Positions 19,441 through 31,149 of a stretch of 64,000 nt of DNA are shown one piece after another. The notes below the pieces were generated by a model that saw nothing but the letters and a program-made list of their open reading frames with translations, had not been told where the DNA came from and made no database searches. This stretch comes from Eledone cirrhosa (taxonomy: Eukaryota; Mollusca; Cephalopoda; Octopoda; Eledonidae), in NCBI GenBank assembly GCA_964016885.1, contig OZ024740.1, positions 294,017,717 through 294,081,716 on the forward strand, read 5' to 3'. The translations under genes were made by a program, and so were the position numbers. Every line of letters starts with the position of its first letter. The first letter of the stretch is position 1.

Positions 19441-21650
19441 GGGAAAATACTTTTGTTATAATAACATTAATATCAAAGCCAACAAATGAGCCCCTATGTA
19501 GTTGCTAAAACAGCTAGAAATAGTATCCAAATCTCCTTCAATCCACATCCCACCATCTTAATCCTTTAGTAACTAATCTGACCAAAATCAGCCCTGGTTC
19601 TATAGAATAAAGCCACTCATTTTAAAGGTTTCCAATTTAGATTAAAATTTTCCAACATAATTTTATATAAGAACCTTATATTACATTACTATCTTAGTAA
19701 TGAAATAATTAATAATTTTAGGAAATCCATGAAAATTATTCATTACATAATTAAAACATTGATGTAATGTGCTTGGAAAAAAAAAGAAGGGTTGGATATT
19801 CAGAGCTGAAAGGTCTTTTATGAGAGTTGACCTGAATATATAAACATCATCACCATCAACATCATTTAATGACATTTTCCCTGCTAGCAAGGATCAAATG
19901 GGACAAACAATAACCACAATGACAGTAATAATAGTATCATTACTGTGTAATGTCACTGATAGCACTGTAGTTGAGAAAGATGGATATTTTTCATTTGTGA
20001 TTCACTACTTGATATTTCAGATTGTACAAAACAGAATTTCAAGATTTGGGTCTTCAACAATATCTTATCTACAATTGAAACTTTTGTTGGTGTTTGAGGG
20101 GCTTTTTTTTTTCTCTCTTTCTTTCCACTGAATGATGAATCAGAGAGTGCTTTCAGGATCAAAGAGAACCACATAGATGTAAGGGGTATACGGAGAGCAA
20201 GGAGGGAAAAATGAAAGAAAGAAGGAAGGAAGGAAAGAAAGAATTATTGAATGAATGAAATAAAAAAAAAAAAGAATGGAAGGGTGAGAGGTATTTAAAA
20301 TGGAGTACAGGACTGTCTCCTTGTTTAGTAATATGAAAGACTGGGCAGAGAAGTGAGCCAATATGAAAGACAATAATGGTTGACAGTAAAGCTCTAAATT
20401 TATGATAGAAACAGGAGGTCTGTATAGCCAAAAATAACTATCAAAATAAAATAATTTAATAAGAGGTCAATGTCAACTGCTGACTATGAAATCTAAATAA
20501 TGAAACCATTAGCTCACTCATTTCAAACAGCTACCTTCTCACTAAGTTGGAATATATCCAGGCATGATTAGCCTGGTATCTATATCTATTAGGTAATAAA
20601 CCAATGCTACCACATCAATACAGAAAATAAATGGCATAAACATGCACTAAATCTGGTTTGTTGGCATGGAGTTGCTCACCAACCATTCCAATCTCAAGGC
20701 CCTAGATATGTTGTCTGCTTTTCTCTAGCATTCTCAGTGACATTTGCTCTTTTGAACTAGCAGACATAGTCTCACTCATTTTTTTCCTAGCATTGCTATA
20801 GTGACACCTGTTCCTTCAAAATGGTTGGTTGGTCATGTATTACATGACCTAAGCCTATCCAATTCCTTTGTACCTCATGCTCCTCTCAACATAATACTGG
20901 ACAAACTCCCACCTTCTCAGATCCTGCACAAACAACTTTTCCTTAGAATGTTATCTCTCAGGAATTCCTCTCTGTCCAGGTAATTCCTGCCATCATTGAC
21001 TTACAATTATTCAGTCACATGGATGTCACCTGCCTTGGAAGGACTGAAGAGGCCTTGGGCAAAATTCCTGCCTCAAAATCAAACCATCAAAACAAAAACA
21101 ACAAATATTCTAAGACATACCTGTCCAAAATGAAATTCACATACTCTTGGGTCCCAAATAATAGGGGGGGGGGGGGGAATAAGCAAGGAGGTGGGAGAAG
21201 ATTATTCGAGACCCGAGAGTATATCATAATCAAAGGCTTTAAGGAAAACACGTACACTGGTAATACAGTCATCTAAAGCGCTTCAGACATCACTTAGAAA
21301 CATGTTGAAAAGTTTTCAGAATGAAAGGAGTTTGAAACATTAGATGTGAGAATAAAAATGATATCAAAGATATCAAAAATATCCATCAGTTCCAAAGATG
21401 GGTCCTCCATCAGTTCCAATGATATCCATTCAGTAAACTTATCTTAACAAAGCTTCTTACATAAAATTACAATGGAAGCTTTCTAGATAAATATAAAACA
21501 CTTTATAATAAACAGTTTCATAGCAGAGGGTGTTTCAGGCAGTTTGGTATTGAAAAAGAGTTTTCTACAAACCCTTAACTAAATCCCAAAGCTGAATCAG
21601 TGTGTATTATACATTATATGAACACACACACAAATATATGCATATATTCT
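19441..21650. other. No recognised feature
   Basis: AT-rich DNA with a T-run at 20104, an A/G-rich stretch at 20200-20275 (gaaggaaggaaag), an A-run at 20260 and a G-run at 21167. A weak RTE-tail echo (catcatttaatgacattttc) lies at 19850-19895, and part of MITE family B (tctagataaatataaaac, ggcagtttggtattgaaaaag) lies around 21480-21570. Short open frames have no family resemblance. Confidence 0.6.
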
Positions 21651-21654
21651 AGTT

Positions 21655-21870
21655 TCTAGTTCCGTAACTCCTGAGTGGGTCGTAGGGGCACCACAGTGAC
21701 ATACAGCGTTTCTAGGGTATTTTTTAAAACCTGGTGGAACCCATCGCCTCTCCAGGTTTGAATACAGATTTCTTCCAAAGAAGGATAGAGAGAATGAGAC
21801 AATGGAAGTAAGAAAGAATCAACTCTAGTATAAGACTGGTACATTTTTATCGACCTTGAATTGATGAAAG
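21655..21870. repeat. Interspersed repeat C, copy 1
   Basis: gttccgtaactcctgag, cgtaggggcaccacagtgac, tacagcgtttctagg, gaacccatcgcctctcc and aatacagatttcttc recur at 42480-42660. The right end passes into a type 2 SINE tail (gactggtacatttttatcgacc), so it may be a composite SINE. Family not recognised. Confidence 0.6.
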
Positions 21871-21875
21871 AGTAC

Positions 21876-22158
21876 ATATATATATTCTCACACTTCAAAG
21901 TGGTTATGAAGGTGTCATGACAAATAGCACCAGCCCACATTGTAAAGTGGCCGTATAGGTGTCACGACAAAAACCACCCAGTACACACTGTAAATGTGGT
22001 TGGTGTTAGGAAGAACATCCAGCCGTAGAAACCAAACCAGAACCAGTTCTGTATGAGCAAGACACGCTCACCTGACTCGACTTGCCTCAAATGGGACAAC
22101 TTGTCTAACCCATGTTAGCGTGGAAAATAGACGCTAAACGATTATGATGATATATATA
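21876..22158 (+). repeat. RTE-like LINE 3' tail
   Basis: Plus orientation: two caaagtggt/taaagtggc units, ggttggtgttaggaagaac, accagttctgtatgagcaag, gacaacttgtctaacccatg, and a (gatgat) end. It runs into (TA)n and then an inverted copy of the last 34 bp (22173-22206). Confidence 0.75.
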
Positions 22159-22206
22159 TATATATATATAATCATCATCATCATCGTTTAACGTCTATCT
22201 TCCATG
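22120..22206. repeat. Inverted LINE-tail junction across (TA)n
   Basis: gaaaatagacgctaaacgat at 22121 is mirrored by atcgtttaacgtctatcttc at 22186-22205 around (TA)n. It gives an arm of about 32 bp, a perfect seed for a cruciform. Confidence 0.7.
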
Positions 22207-22462
22207 ATGATGATGTATATATATATATATTGTTTATTAATTTACTGGTTTCAGTCATTGGACTGTAGCCAAACTGAGGCACCAACTTCAAATGTTTAGC
22301 TGATCATATCAACCTGAGTATTTATATTCAAGACTGGTTTTGGCAAAACTACTTTTATTATCAAAATATGAAGATTAAATGAAAAAATGGTGGGTCTTTA
22401 AATACTTTCATTACTGAATGTAAAGATTATATTTTAAAATATAACACGTTGATTTGTTCCTT

Positions 22463-22850
22463 ACATCATCATCATCATCATCATTGTTTAATGCCTGTTT
22501 TTTATGTTTGTGTGAGTTGAATGGCCTGTCACATTCTGAGGCTAGACAGGTCAGATAACTGTATCTTGTTCATACTTTGGCATAGTGTCTACAGCTGGAT
22601 GCCTTTCCTAATGCCAACTACTTCATGCCATATACCAGGTTTGTTTACTCTTTGCACCACCACTACCATCTGACAGGGTGGACTGGATAATTTTGTCGTA
22701 GTACCAGCACTACCATTTTACAGTGTGGGCTGGATGCTTTTTTTCGTGGTACCAGCAGTGTTACTTTACAGTGTGGCTGGATGCTTTTTTCATGATACCA
22801 GCAGTACCACTTTACAGCATGGGCTAAATGTATTTTATTGTGGCTCTCTC
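22463..22850 (-). repeat. RTE-like LINE 3' tail, diverged
   Basis: (catcat)n, then ggatgcctttcctaatgcc and three repeats of a phrase of about 50 bp ending accactttacagcatgggct. It is an extended array of the cacttta-type units seen once or twice in other tails. Confidence 0.65.
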
Positions 22851-22865
22851 TCTCTATATATATAT

Positions 22866-23480
22866 ATATATATGAACAACAAAACAAACGAATTGCGAGC
22901 GAAACTGGGCATAAGAGGGATCAGATGCAGTGTGCAGAAGAGGAAAATGTGTCGGTATGGACATATGATGTGTATGAAAGATGACAGCTGAATAAAAAGG
23001 TGCTGGTGGCTCAAGGTTGATAGAAGCTATGGTGTAGGAAGACCTAGAAAGACTTGGGATGAGGTGATAAAAGCTGACCTTGCACAATTACACCTCTCAA
23101 AAGCAATGACACAGGAACAAGATCTCTGATGTTATGCAATAATACAAAGTCCCGTCTTCCCATGTGCACAGGTTGAAGCATACATTTAATAAGCACCACT
23201 TTCTCCTCCCATGTCCTCAACCCTAGATGTACCTCTCCAATCCCCATGCACCTCCTCCACACCAGCTCCCAGTCCACACTGTAAAGTGGTTGTGTGTCAC
23301 AGTCAACACTGTAAATGTGGCAGGGATTAAGAAGGGCATCCAGCTGTAGAAACCAAGCCAGGAACAGTTCTGTATGAGCAAGACATGGCCATCTGATCTG
23401 GCTTGACCCACAATGGGAAAACTCATCTAACCAATGCTAGCATGGAAAAATGGATGTTAAATGATAATGACGATGATAAA
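22866..23480 (+). pseudogene. RTE-like LINE C-terminus and 3' UTR
   Basis: Plus strand: NELRAKLGIRGIRCSVQKRK, CRYGHMMCMKDDS, then a stop and GVGRPRKTWDEVIKADLAQL, followed by a 3' UTR (ggcatccagctgtagaaacc, atgagcaagacatgg) with the (GATGAT)n end at 23460-23478. It is the same family as 18690-19440. The 22862 junction is in (TA)n. Confidence 0.8.
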
Positions 23481-23512
23481 TATATTTATATATATATGTG
23501 TGTGTGTGTGTT

Positions 23513-23718
23513 GGAATTTCGTATTTCTAAAGAAATACGGTATGTTTATAAATAAACATTTAGAAAGCCATAGCTATGCAAAAACACTGGCAGCTATCGC
23601 CCCCTGGCGGTGTCCAGCAGCAGCAAGGGGGACAATCGTTGATGCATTTTAAACTGAACTGGTTCTCATCAGGATGATCCTCCCGTTCTTGCAACTGCTG
23701 GACTTTGAAAACAAGCGA

Positions 23719-23720
<2 letters not shown>
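23513..23720. repeat. Interspersed repeat with palindromic end
   Basis: gtatttctaaagaaatac and atgtttataaataaacat are palindromes shared (inverted) with 6120-6182. The adjoining 150 bp is unusually GC-rich (gctatcgccccctggcggtg, agcagcagcaaggggg) and ends before (TA)n. Family unknown. Positions 23770-24620 hold only AT-rich DNA. Confidence 0.5.
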
Positions 23721-23768
<48 letters not shown>

Positions 23769-24621
23769 TCATACACACTTCTTTGGTCGCCAGTAAGGCT
23801 GTTTGATTTTCATTAACATAAATTTGGTTATGATTTTCTGACATAAGCAATTTTTCTTTTTGTGATGAGTGCACAAAATTCTATATTTAAATGTCAAACA
23901 TTATACTATAGAAATGAGATCAAAATGTGACATTTTGTAAATGTTTTGCTGCTATTGAAAGCTACACTTTTTATCTAATCAATGCAAGGCAACCTTGTTA
24001 TTAATGCTATCATCTTAATGTAAAGAATCTAAAACTTGTTATTATCCACAATCATTATCATCATTATTTTGATGTTTTTCTCAGCTTATATGGGTAGGAG
24101 AAATCCTCCTCTCCAGCGCAACATCCTCCACTTGTCTCTTTTGTTTGTCATCTATTTCAATAAGTTCTACATTTTAATATCAACTTCAGTTTTCACCACT
24201 TCTGCCTAATTCTATCATATTTATTTATCTATTGCTGAAGACTTTATAAAAATGTGGATAAAATTGAGTTATTGTGAAGTGTTTAACCATAAAATGTATT
24301 TATGTGAGAATGACTTAAATATCTGCTCCAGGGACAATGCATTTTACATTTAAGCTTATGGGATTGCAAGAGTAAATAATTCAGAGTGCTTAAAGAGTTA
24401 ATGCCATAAAATTCAGACACACACCAATATAAAAATATATTTGGTATTTAAAAGATATAATGTAAAATTTACCAACACATACACACACACCTTTTCTGTG
24501 GGGCATGCACCCTATACTCAAAATCACTGATTTACAACTTTTCAAATATGATGAAGATAGTAACTTTTCTCATTAATTGATATTAATGATGTTTTTACAC
24601 TTTAGAAAACAATCATTTCTA

Positions 24622-24837
24622 TTAACCCTTTAGCATTTACATTACTCTATATTTACTATTATATTTTCATGGCAAAGGTTTTATCTCACTTAATATCGAA
24701 TCTATGAGATTTTGATATTATTTATTTTAGAACAATACCTTAACACCAGTATGAATGGCCAGTTATGGCTGATTTGAACAAAAAGAGGTGAGCAAATTCT
24801 GGCCAGATTTGGCTGGTTTAAATGCTAAAGGGTTGAA
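24622..24837. mobile_element. MITE family A, TTAA-flanked
   Basis: ttaaccctttagcatttac ... taaatgctaaagggttgaa; the right TTAA has mutated to TTGA. It is close to 7804-8017 over its full length. Confidence 0.8.
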
Positions 24838-25076
24838 TAAAAATGTTTTTTTTAATTAGTGTTGTTTCCAATTCTATAAAAAATATCTGAATTAAATAAA
24901 CAGAGAAGTATATTTATATATTTAAGAGATAGATTCTTTTTTTCTGTCCATCATACAAATAGCAGTCATGTCATAAGGGTCAACGCAGATTGTGTTGTAG
25001 TTAACTTTTGGTTCCTCTCACATAAAACAAAGTGCCTATCTTTTTAGCATTTTATACATTTCAGTCTACCATATAT

Positions 25077-25108
<32 letters not shown>

Positions 25109-25116
<8 letters not shown>

Positions 25117-25536
25117 ATACTTTGGGAGGGTCATGTTGCCAATAAGAAACACATGCACCAGTTGCTTTCACTTCAATTTATTATAATAAATTTATAAATT
25201 TATAAATTTCTGGTTGGTTGGTTGGTTGGTTCCACAACCAGATAGTTGTTTATATATTGTCATAGTTCTTTCGTCACACACTCTGTGAAACAAAATGGCG
25301 TAGGACAGAACAAAGGAGAGGCACAGAAACAAAGAAAGGAATACCCAGTCACTGAAGAGGTCACAGAGTGTGTGACGAAAGAACTATGACAATATATAAA
25401 CAACTATCTGGTTGTGGAACCAACCAACCAACCAGAAATTTATAAATTTATAAATTTATTATAATAAATTGAAGTGAAAGCAACTGGTGCGTGTGTTTCT
25501 TATTGGCAACATGACCCTCCCAAAGTATAACAATAT
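25109..25536. mobile_element. Foldback element, near-identical 176-180-bp arms
   Basis: The left arm 25109-25288 starts attgttatactttgggaggg. The right arm 25361-25536 is its reverse complement, with only one base change (atgcacc versus cgcacc) and one extra ggtt unit in the left arm. The 72-bp centre is 25289-25360. Arms this similar mean a young element or gene conversion. It is non-coding. It lies at the edge of (TA)n, so the target duplication cannot be told apart. Confidence 0.93.
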
Positions 25537-25802
25537 CGGTTTCAACACACGATTTCAGATAAAGAATCTTGCTAAACAAATTCAGAAACGAAATATATAT
25601 ATATTCATATATCTTCCATTATATATATTCACAATAATATACTTTAGATATGACAGATAATTCAGAACATTGATGGGTTTATGCATACAATGTTTATAAA
25701 AGAATTCTAAATGATTTATTTACAAATCCAAAGTGAAATAAATGTTTAGAAAACAATGGATGATTATTTGAACACTGACTGCTATATACTTTTATCAAAT
25801 AA

Positions 25803-25987
25803 ATAATTGTTTCTACTTTAGGCACAAGGCCAGCAATTACCCAGTGCATTACTGGTACTTTATTTTATCGACCCCGTAAGGATGAAAGGCAAAGTCAACC
25901 TCGGTGGGATTTGAACTCAGATCGTAAAGGGACGTAACTATGCTGGAAATCATAGCGTCCGACCCTCTACCGATACTGCCAATCCAC
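25803..25987 (-). repeat. tRNA-derived SINE (type 2)
   Basis: Full copy: tgtttctactttaggcacaa, ttatcgaccccgtaaggatg, ggatttgaactcagatcg and taccgatactgccaatcc. Very close to 18340-18530. Confidence 0.87.
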
Positions 25988-26324
25988 AAATAATATTACT
26001 AATATATGTTTTCATGCTATTATATATTTGCTGATTTTCAATATCTTTCTCGGTTGTGTCTTAGGGGAATAGTTTAATATCAATTGCTGCAATACTAATT
26101 ACGTTAGTATTAACATATTTAAAAGCTAATCAGAAATAAATATGGGATAAGAAAAATATTTTTTTTTTAGTCTGGTAAGTATGGGAAATAACACTGGACA
26201 GTTTTTGTCTTATTCTGACTTTCTCAGAAAAGCACAGCATTCACTAAACTATCATGTCGAAGTTAAAACTGAAAATATGCCTTACCCAGGGATATAGGAA
26301 AAGTTAAAAGCTCTGTCTGTATTT

Positions 26325-27065
26325 TACAAATTAACCAAGAGAAAATCAGTGCTGCGAAAACTGAGACACTCGTCCTCTCAAGGAAGTCTGCACAGTGCAC
26401 TCTACATGTGAATGAAGTTGCACTGAATCAGGTAGAGAAGTTCAAGTATCTTATGGCCATGTTCACAAGTGATGGAAGGCAGGAGACTGAATTAAGTGCA
26501 AGAATTGCAAGAGCTGGTGCAGTAATGCACCAGCTTCAGCATTCATTAATCATAAGAAGGGAGGTAGATGTAAAAGTCAAACTCGCTATCTTCAATTCGG
26601 TATTCGTGCCAACTCTTACCTATTATCAAGAATCTTGGATAATGACCGAAAGAATACGATCGGGAATACAAGCAGCTGAAATGGGGGTTCCTCTGAAGGG
26701 TCTGTAGAGTAACGTTACTTGATAGAATGCATAGCTAGGAGATTAAAGAGTCACTCCAGGTAGAGCTGTTACTTCTTAAAATTGAGAGATCGCAGCTCCA
26801 ATACATGTGGTTAGAGTGTCTCAGGAAAGAGTCACTGGACAGATTTTATGGGCAAAACCAACCAGCAGGAGACCCAGGGGTAGACCCCGAACAACGTGGT
26901 TGGATAACATCCATGAGCTTGGCTTGTATTGCTAGAGATCCAGCTGAATCAGTTGGAGACGGTTGCTTCTGGCAGGACAAGCTGGAAGGGGTGTTTGAGG
27001 ATTCTGCTCCCATGGCCCTCTCAGGAATAAGTGGACAAAGAAGAAGAACCAAGAGAAAAGAATGA
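26325..27065 (+). pseudogene. RTE-like LINE ORF2 C-terminal fragment
   Basis: Plus strand: the end of the RT domain (KISAAKTETLVLSRKSAQC, VEKFKYLMAMFTSDGRQETE), then an open stretch of 99 residues (LAIFNSVFVPTLTYYQESWI, MTERIRSGIQAAEMG), then after stops RRPRGRPRTTWLDNIHELGL. It matches 10281-10745 and 11045-11165. The 5' part with the endonuclease and catalytic Asp pair is absent. No functional product. Confidence 0.8.
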
Positions 27066-28990
27066 AAGAATATACAATCACACTTTCTGAATTTAGAAGG
27101 AAATAAAGATTATTAATGTCAACTTATCACTTTATCAAGGGTGAGGCATACATTGTTTTGAGGTGTTGTAATGGGGCATTGGAGAAGAAAATTTAAGAAC
27201 CATTTCTTGTAAATGAATTTGATTTAGTCAGAGAGGATTTATAAAAATTTACAGAAACTTATTTTTTACTCCTTGCTCTGTAGTACTCATTTAATTATAA
27301 TCATTAAGAATCAAAGAAAGAATGTAGAGTAATTACTTTAATTATTTCATCTGAGATGATGTTGATGGGTTTATATTAATTTTGTTTGAAGATAGGTATT
27401 CTTGTTTTTGTAGCCAGTGTTGTTGTTGTTTGCTATAAAGAGAAAAAAATGTCATCTACATGTTCTGGCCTGTATTTTTTCCAGCTAACTTCAGGTATAT
27501 TCTATATAACCATTGAATATAAAGAGAAATTAGAGAAAATAGCTATCAGGAAACAGTGTAGAGTACAGACCAGCTACATCAATGGTATCAGAAAACACTG
27601 TACAGTACAGACGAGCTACATCAATGGTTATCAGGAAATACTGTAGAGTACAGACCAGCTATATCAATGGATATCAGTTTAAAGTTATTCCCCAATTCTG
27701 AAACAACTGTTTTTAGTTACGTTTTTCTGTGTGCATGGAATAAAACATGAATAAATTCCCTGGAAATTTTAAGAGAAAACACAAGGTAAGTTATACTGAT
27801 AGAATTAATGCCTTGGTTAACTGTTTTACTGAACTTGAATTTTAATAGAATATAATCTAAGCAGTTTAAATATTTTATCTCCTTTCAAATTTTCTGATAG
27901 CATGCATTTAACAAGAGTGAAAAAAATGAATATGTGCTTCTTATGTTTAAAAATCAATAAAAGCTCATAGAGTATTATATTCTACAGAGCAGCCAAATGG
28001 TTTTTATACAATGTTACTGAATCAGAAATATATTTCTAGGGGAAATAATGAAAGCAAATATAATTTCTTCTGGTATTAATTTTTTCTTCAGTGAAAATGT
28101 CATGTGACAAAATAGGATTGCAAACATTTCAATGTATTTTCCATGTGATGAAACAATATATGGCTTATTTTGATTAAATTGAAAAGCTATTATTTTTCTT
28201 CAGAGATGGAGATTTATTTGAATATCATTGTGCATTACTGCTATCATCCATTCCATCTAACATATTTGACTATTAAAAAAAGTAGGTGTTACAATTTGTC
28301 ATGTCTGTTTGTTTGGTTGAATGTTTGAGTATCCAGTGTGTTATCTCAGAAATTATTGAAGCTAAGATGTCCAAAAACGATTTTATCAATAGTTATTAAG
28401 AAACATTACATTTTATTTTTCATTCTTTTTTTAAATTTTGCATTCTTTGGAAGTTATTTGGATATTAAATATGCCCCCAAGTGTAGCGAATATGTCATAT
28501 CTTTACAAGATACAGATTATAAAGTTAGTTATATGGAAAACAAATATATTTACATTCATGCAATACCTTCAAATATTGATGACCATAGTAATGAGTAATA
28601 CAAATAGATTCAAATGATTAACATCAAGCTGGCATTCTATCAGTACAAGAGAATACCAGTACAGTGAGGGTTATGATAAATACAAGAGAATACCAATACA
28701 GTATGGGTTATGAATAAATAAATATGCTGAGTCATATCCATATGTATTTAGTCTTGCAGTGAAATCATGTCCATGAGAATGATTTTGGTAACTTAAGATG
28801 ACAGTTGAACTGGCTAATTCTATTGTCATTTAACAACTTACCAGGATTAGCTTACCTCCCTACAACCAAAATACTGAAATAAAAAAGACTACTTAGTAAA
28901 AGTGTCAACAAAACTGTGTCAAACACATTTAAATAGTAGTGCTAAATGGATGACCCTCTTGGAACTAATTCCACAAGACAAATACACATG
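27066..28990. other. AT-rich DNA with one short tandem repeat
   Basis: Three copies of a unit of 42-43 bp (gagtacagaccagctacatc, aatgg) lie at 27550-27670. The 28338-28598 frame (86 residues, hydrophobic start) has no family resemblance. Nothing else recognised. Confidence 0.6.
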
Positions 28991-28997
28991 GATATAA

Positions 28998-29515
28998 TTC
29001 ATCAAAGTTTAACGTCTGTTTTTTCTGCTAACAAAGGTTGAATAGGTCGTCACAGAATGGGTCAGTATTCAAGTGGAGGTATTGACCTCCCAGATGGCCC
29101 AGAGACCTGCAACTTATTTACCAATGTCCTTGCACTCTATCAAGTGCTCAAACAGGTAGGGAGCTCACATCTTGTTTACATATGTTCCTGTGCTCTACAG
29201 AGTGCATTTTATCATGGCACTAGCACTAGGGATGTTGTCATATCTTTGGTACAGCTGAAGAGTCCTCCCAACCCTTTGAATATTTTTTCATTTTTCTAGA
29301 TGGATCTTTGTCATCAGCATCATTTTCACATCCAGGCATAAGTTGGATGAAGTTATTATCTAGTGTGAACTAAACTGAAGAGTCACCTCAACTCTTCATC
29401 AGTTCATATATGGTCCTCCCAACCCTTTGTATAGCAAGATTTCTATGGCTGGATGTCCTTTACAGAGTGTGCTGAGTGCATTTATCATGTAGCTGACCAA
29501 CACTGGGGAGACTTA
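28998..29515 (-). repeat. Very diverged RTE-like LINE 3' tail
   Basis: aaagtttaacgtctgttttt and ctatggctggatgtccttta are the only clear landmarks. In between, phrases such as tttatcatggcactagcac recall the repeated tail units. Confidence 0.4.
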
Positions 29516-29774
29516 TGTCCATGACACAACATATATATATATATACTGGTGTAGAGTTGTGGGAACACACGGAAATGACATTCCCTTACTTTGGTGGGTA
29601 GAGAAAATGGCATTTTGTCATCATTTCAAATAAATTCAAATTGTCTAATTTCAACCTTTAAAAGAACTAGGAGAAAGAGTCATTAACTGTTTTAATTCCT
29701 TTTGCTAAAAATGAAAGTGATGTCAGCCTCTCTCCAGCTATCTATTTAAAGCTGTATATATTTATTTAAAGCTG

Positions 29775-30390
29775 TATATATGGTGCAGCCACACTTAGAA
29801 TTTGCATCACCAGTCTGGAACCCCTATCTTGCTCAGAACATTGACCGCCTGGAAACTGTTGAGAGACGTGCAACCAAGCGAATACCCTCCATCAGGCATC
29901 TACCATACTCTGAACGCCTTGCTTCCCTGGGCATGGATACATTGAAGCTCCGACATCTGACAACTGACTTGGTAAACACCCACAAAATTATTAACCATCT
30001 TGCCAACAACAACCCTGAATACCTTTTTGATTTCCATGTGTCTAACACACGTGGGCATGCCAACAAAGTCAGAAAACAGCACAGCTCCCATGACTTTCTG
30101 AAACATTTTTTCACACTCAGAGTTGCTGAAGCATGGAACAAACTACCTGCATCGGTTCTTAGCTGTCAAGACACTGCATCCTTTAAAACCTCCGTGCTTC
30201 CTGAGATTTGCCAAGACTACACCTAATATTCCCCCTCCATACACACGCACACATGTATATCATGACTCATACACTATTCACTTCCCTGACATTTGTATTT
30301 TATTGTATGTACTATACATGCACCTTTGATGAGTTGTAGTGCACCTGAGCTCTGTACACAATAATTTCATTATTATTATTATTATTATTT
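29775..30390 (+). pseudogene. Jockey/CR1-type LINE 3' end, intact C-terminal frame
   Basis: 148 open codons (29780-30226) form the C-terminal region downstream of RT in Jockey/CR1-type LINEs: VQPHLEFASPVWNPYLAQNI, RLETVERRATKRI, LPYSERLASLGMDTLKLRHL, TTDLVNTHKIIN and AEAWNKLPASVL. It ends with a TAA at 30224-30226. The 3' UTR ends in aataatttc and (ATT)n at 30365-30390, the normal kind of LINE terminus. It is 5'-truncated at a short direct repeat (aaagctgtatata, twice). The RT itself is not present. Confidence 0.85.
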
Positions 30391-30391
30391 G

Positions 30392-30708
30392 AGTCTCAGT
30401 TATTGCTGTTATTTAACTGGAAAGTTTGTTGAAATGAATATCAAGCCGCTACCTGCAACCTCAGATATTCAGGACGTATCGGAGGGTTCTTGCTGTTCCC
30501 AGCAAGCATGCCTTTTGAAGTGTTCCAAAAAGCGAGGCTGGACTAATTTTCTTTAACCATCCTTGGAAACTCTTTGAGATAGTACCTAGTGCGCCTATGA
30601 CAATCAGGACGACTCTGACTTCATGGCAGTTCCAAATCCTTTTTACCTCCTGGTATCGGTTAATTTTCTCCCTCTCCTTTTCTTGCACTCTCGTGTCAAA
30701 TGAGCAGG
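30392..30708 (-). pseudogene. LINE/retroelement C-terminal fragment between (ATT)n tracts
   Basis: The minus-strand frame 30688-30461 reads KEREKINRYQEVKRIW, VVLIVIGALGTISKSFQGWL, LQKACLLGTARTLRYVLNI, a C-terminal pattern common downstream of RT in several invertebrate non-LTR elements (clade not determined). It is bounded by (ATT)n at 30365-30390 and 30711-30729, as if inserted in the tail of the neighbouring LINE. Confidence 0.7.
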
Positions 30709-31149
30709 CTCATTATTATTATTATTATCACCAACAAATTGTTACCAAACTTGGGATATAGATTGATTAGTCTTGTGAGGGTCATTTTGGCATTGACATT
30801 GTCAAACATACGTCATTTCTACATACTTTTATTACGTCAATGCAATATACATTTATCCATATCAAATCTACGTACACTTATTACCAAATGTACATAATTT
30901 CTACATACATTTATTGCCAAATGTATATAATTTATACACACATTTATTACCAAATAAACAGTGTGTTCTACTTTTGTCGAAACTGAATGAGATCCAGCTA
31001 AGTCAATATAACGATTCTTTAGTTGTAAGGATTGTGTTATAAATATAAATTATTTTAGAAAAGAGCTAAATATATATTCTTATATAGAACTGAGTAAGTA
31101 AAACAAGTTTGTGCAATAAATAGGGCAGAAATAATGCAGTGGAGCTTTG

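Noticed and set aside
20801..20983. 60-codon frame
   Set aside because: Short, with no motif and no supporting signals.
28338..28598. 86-codon frame with a hydrophobic N-terminus, possible secreted peptide
   Set aside because: The hydrophobic stretch follows from T-rich DNA; no splice or promoter signals and no family match.
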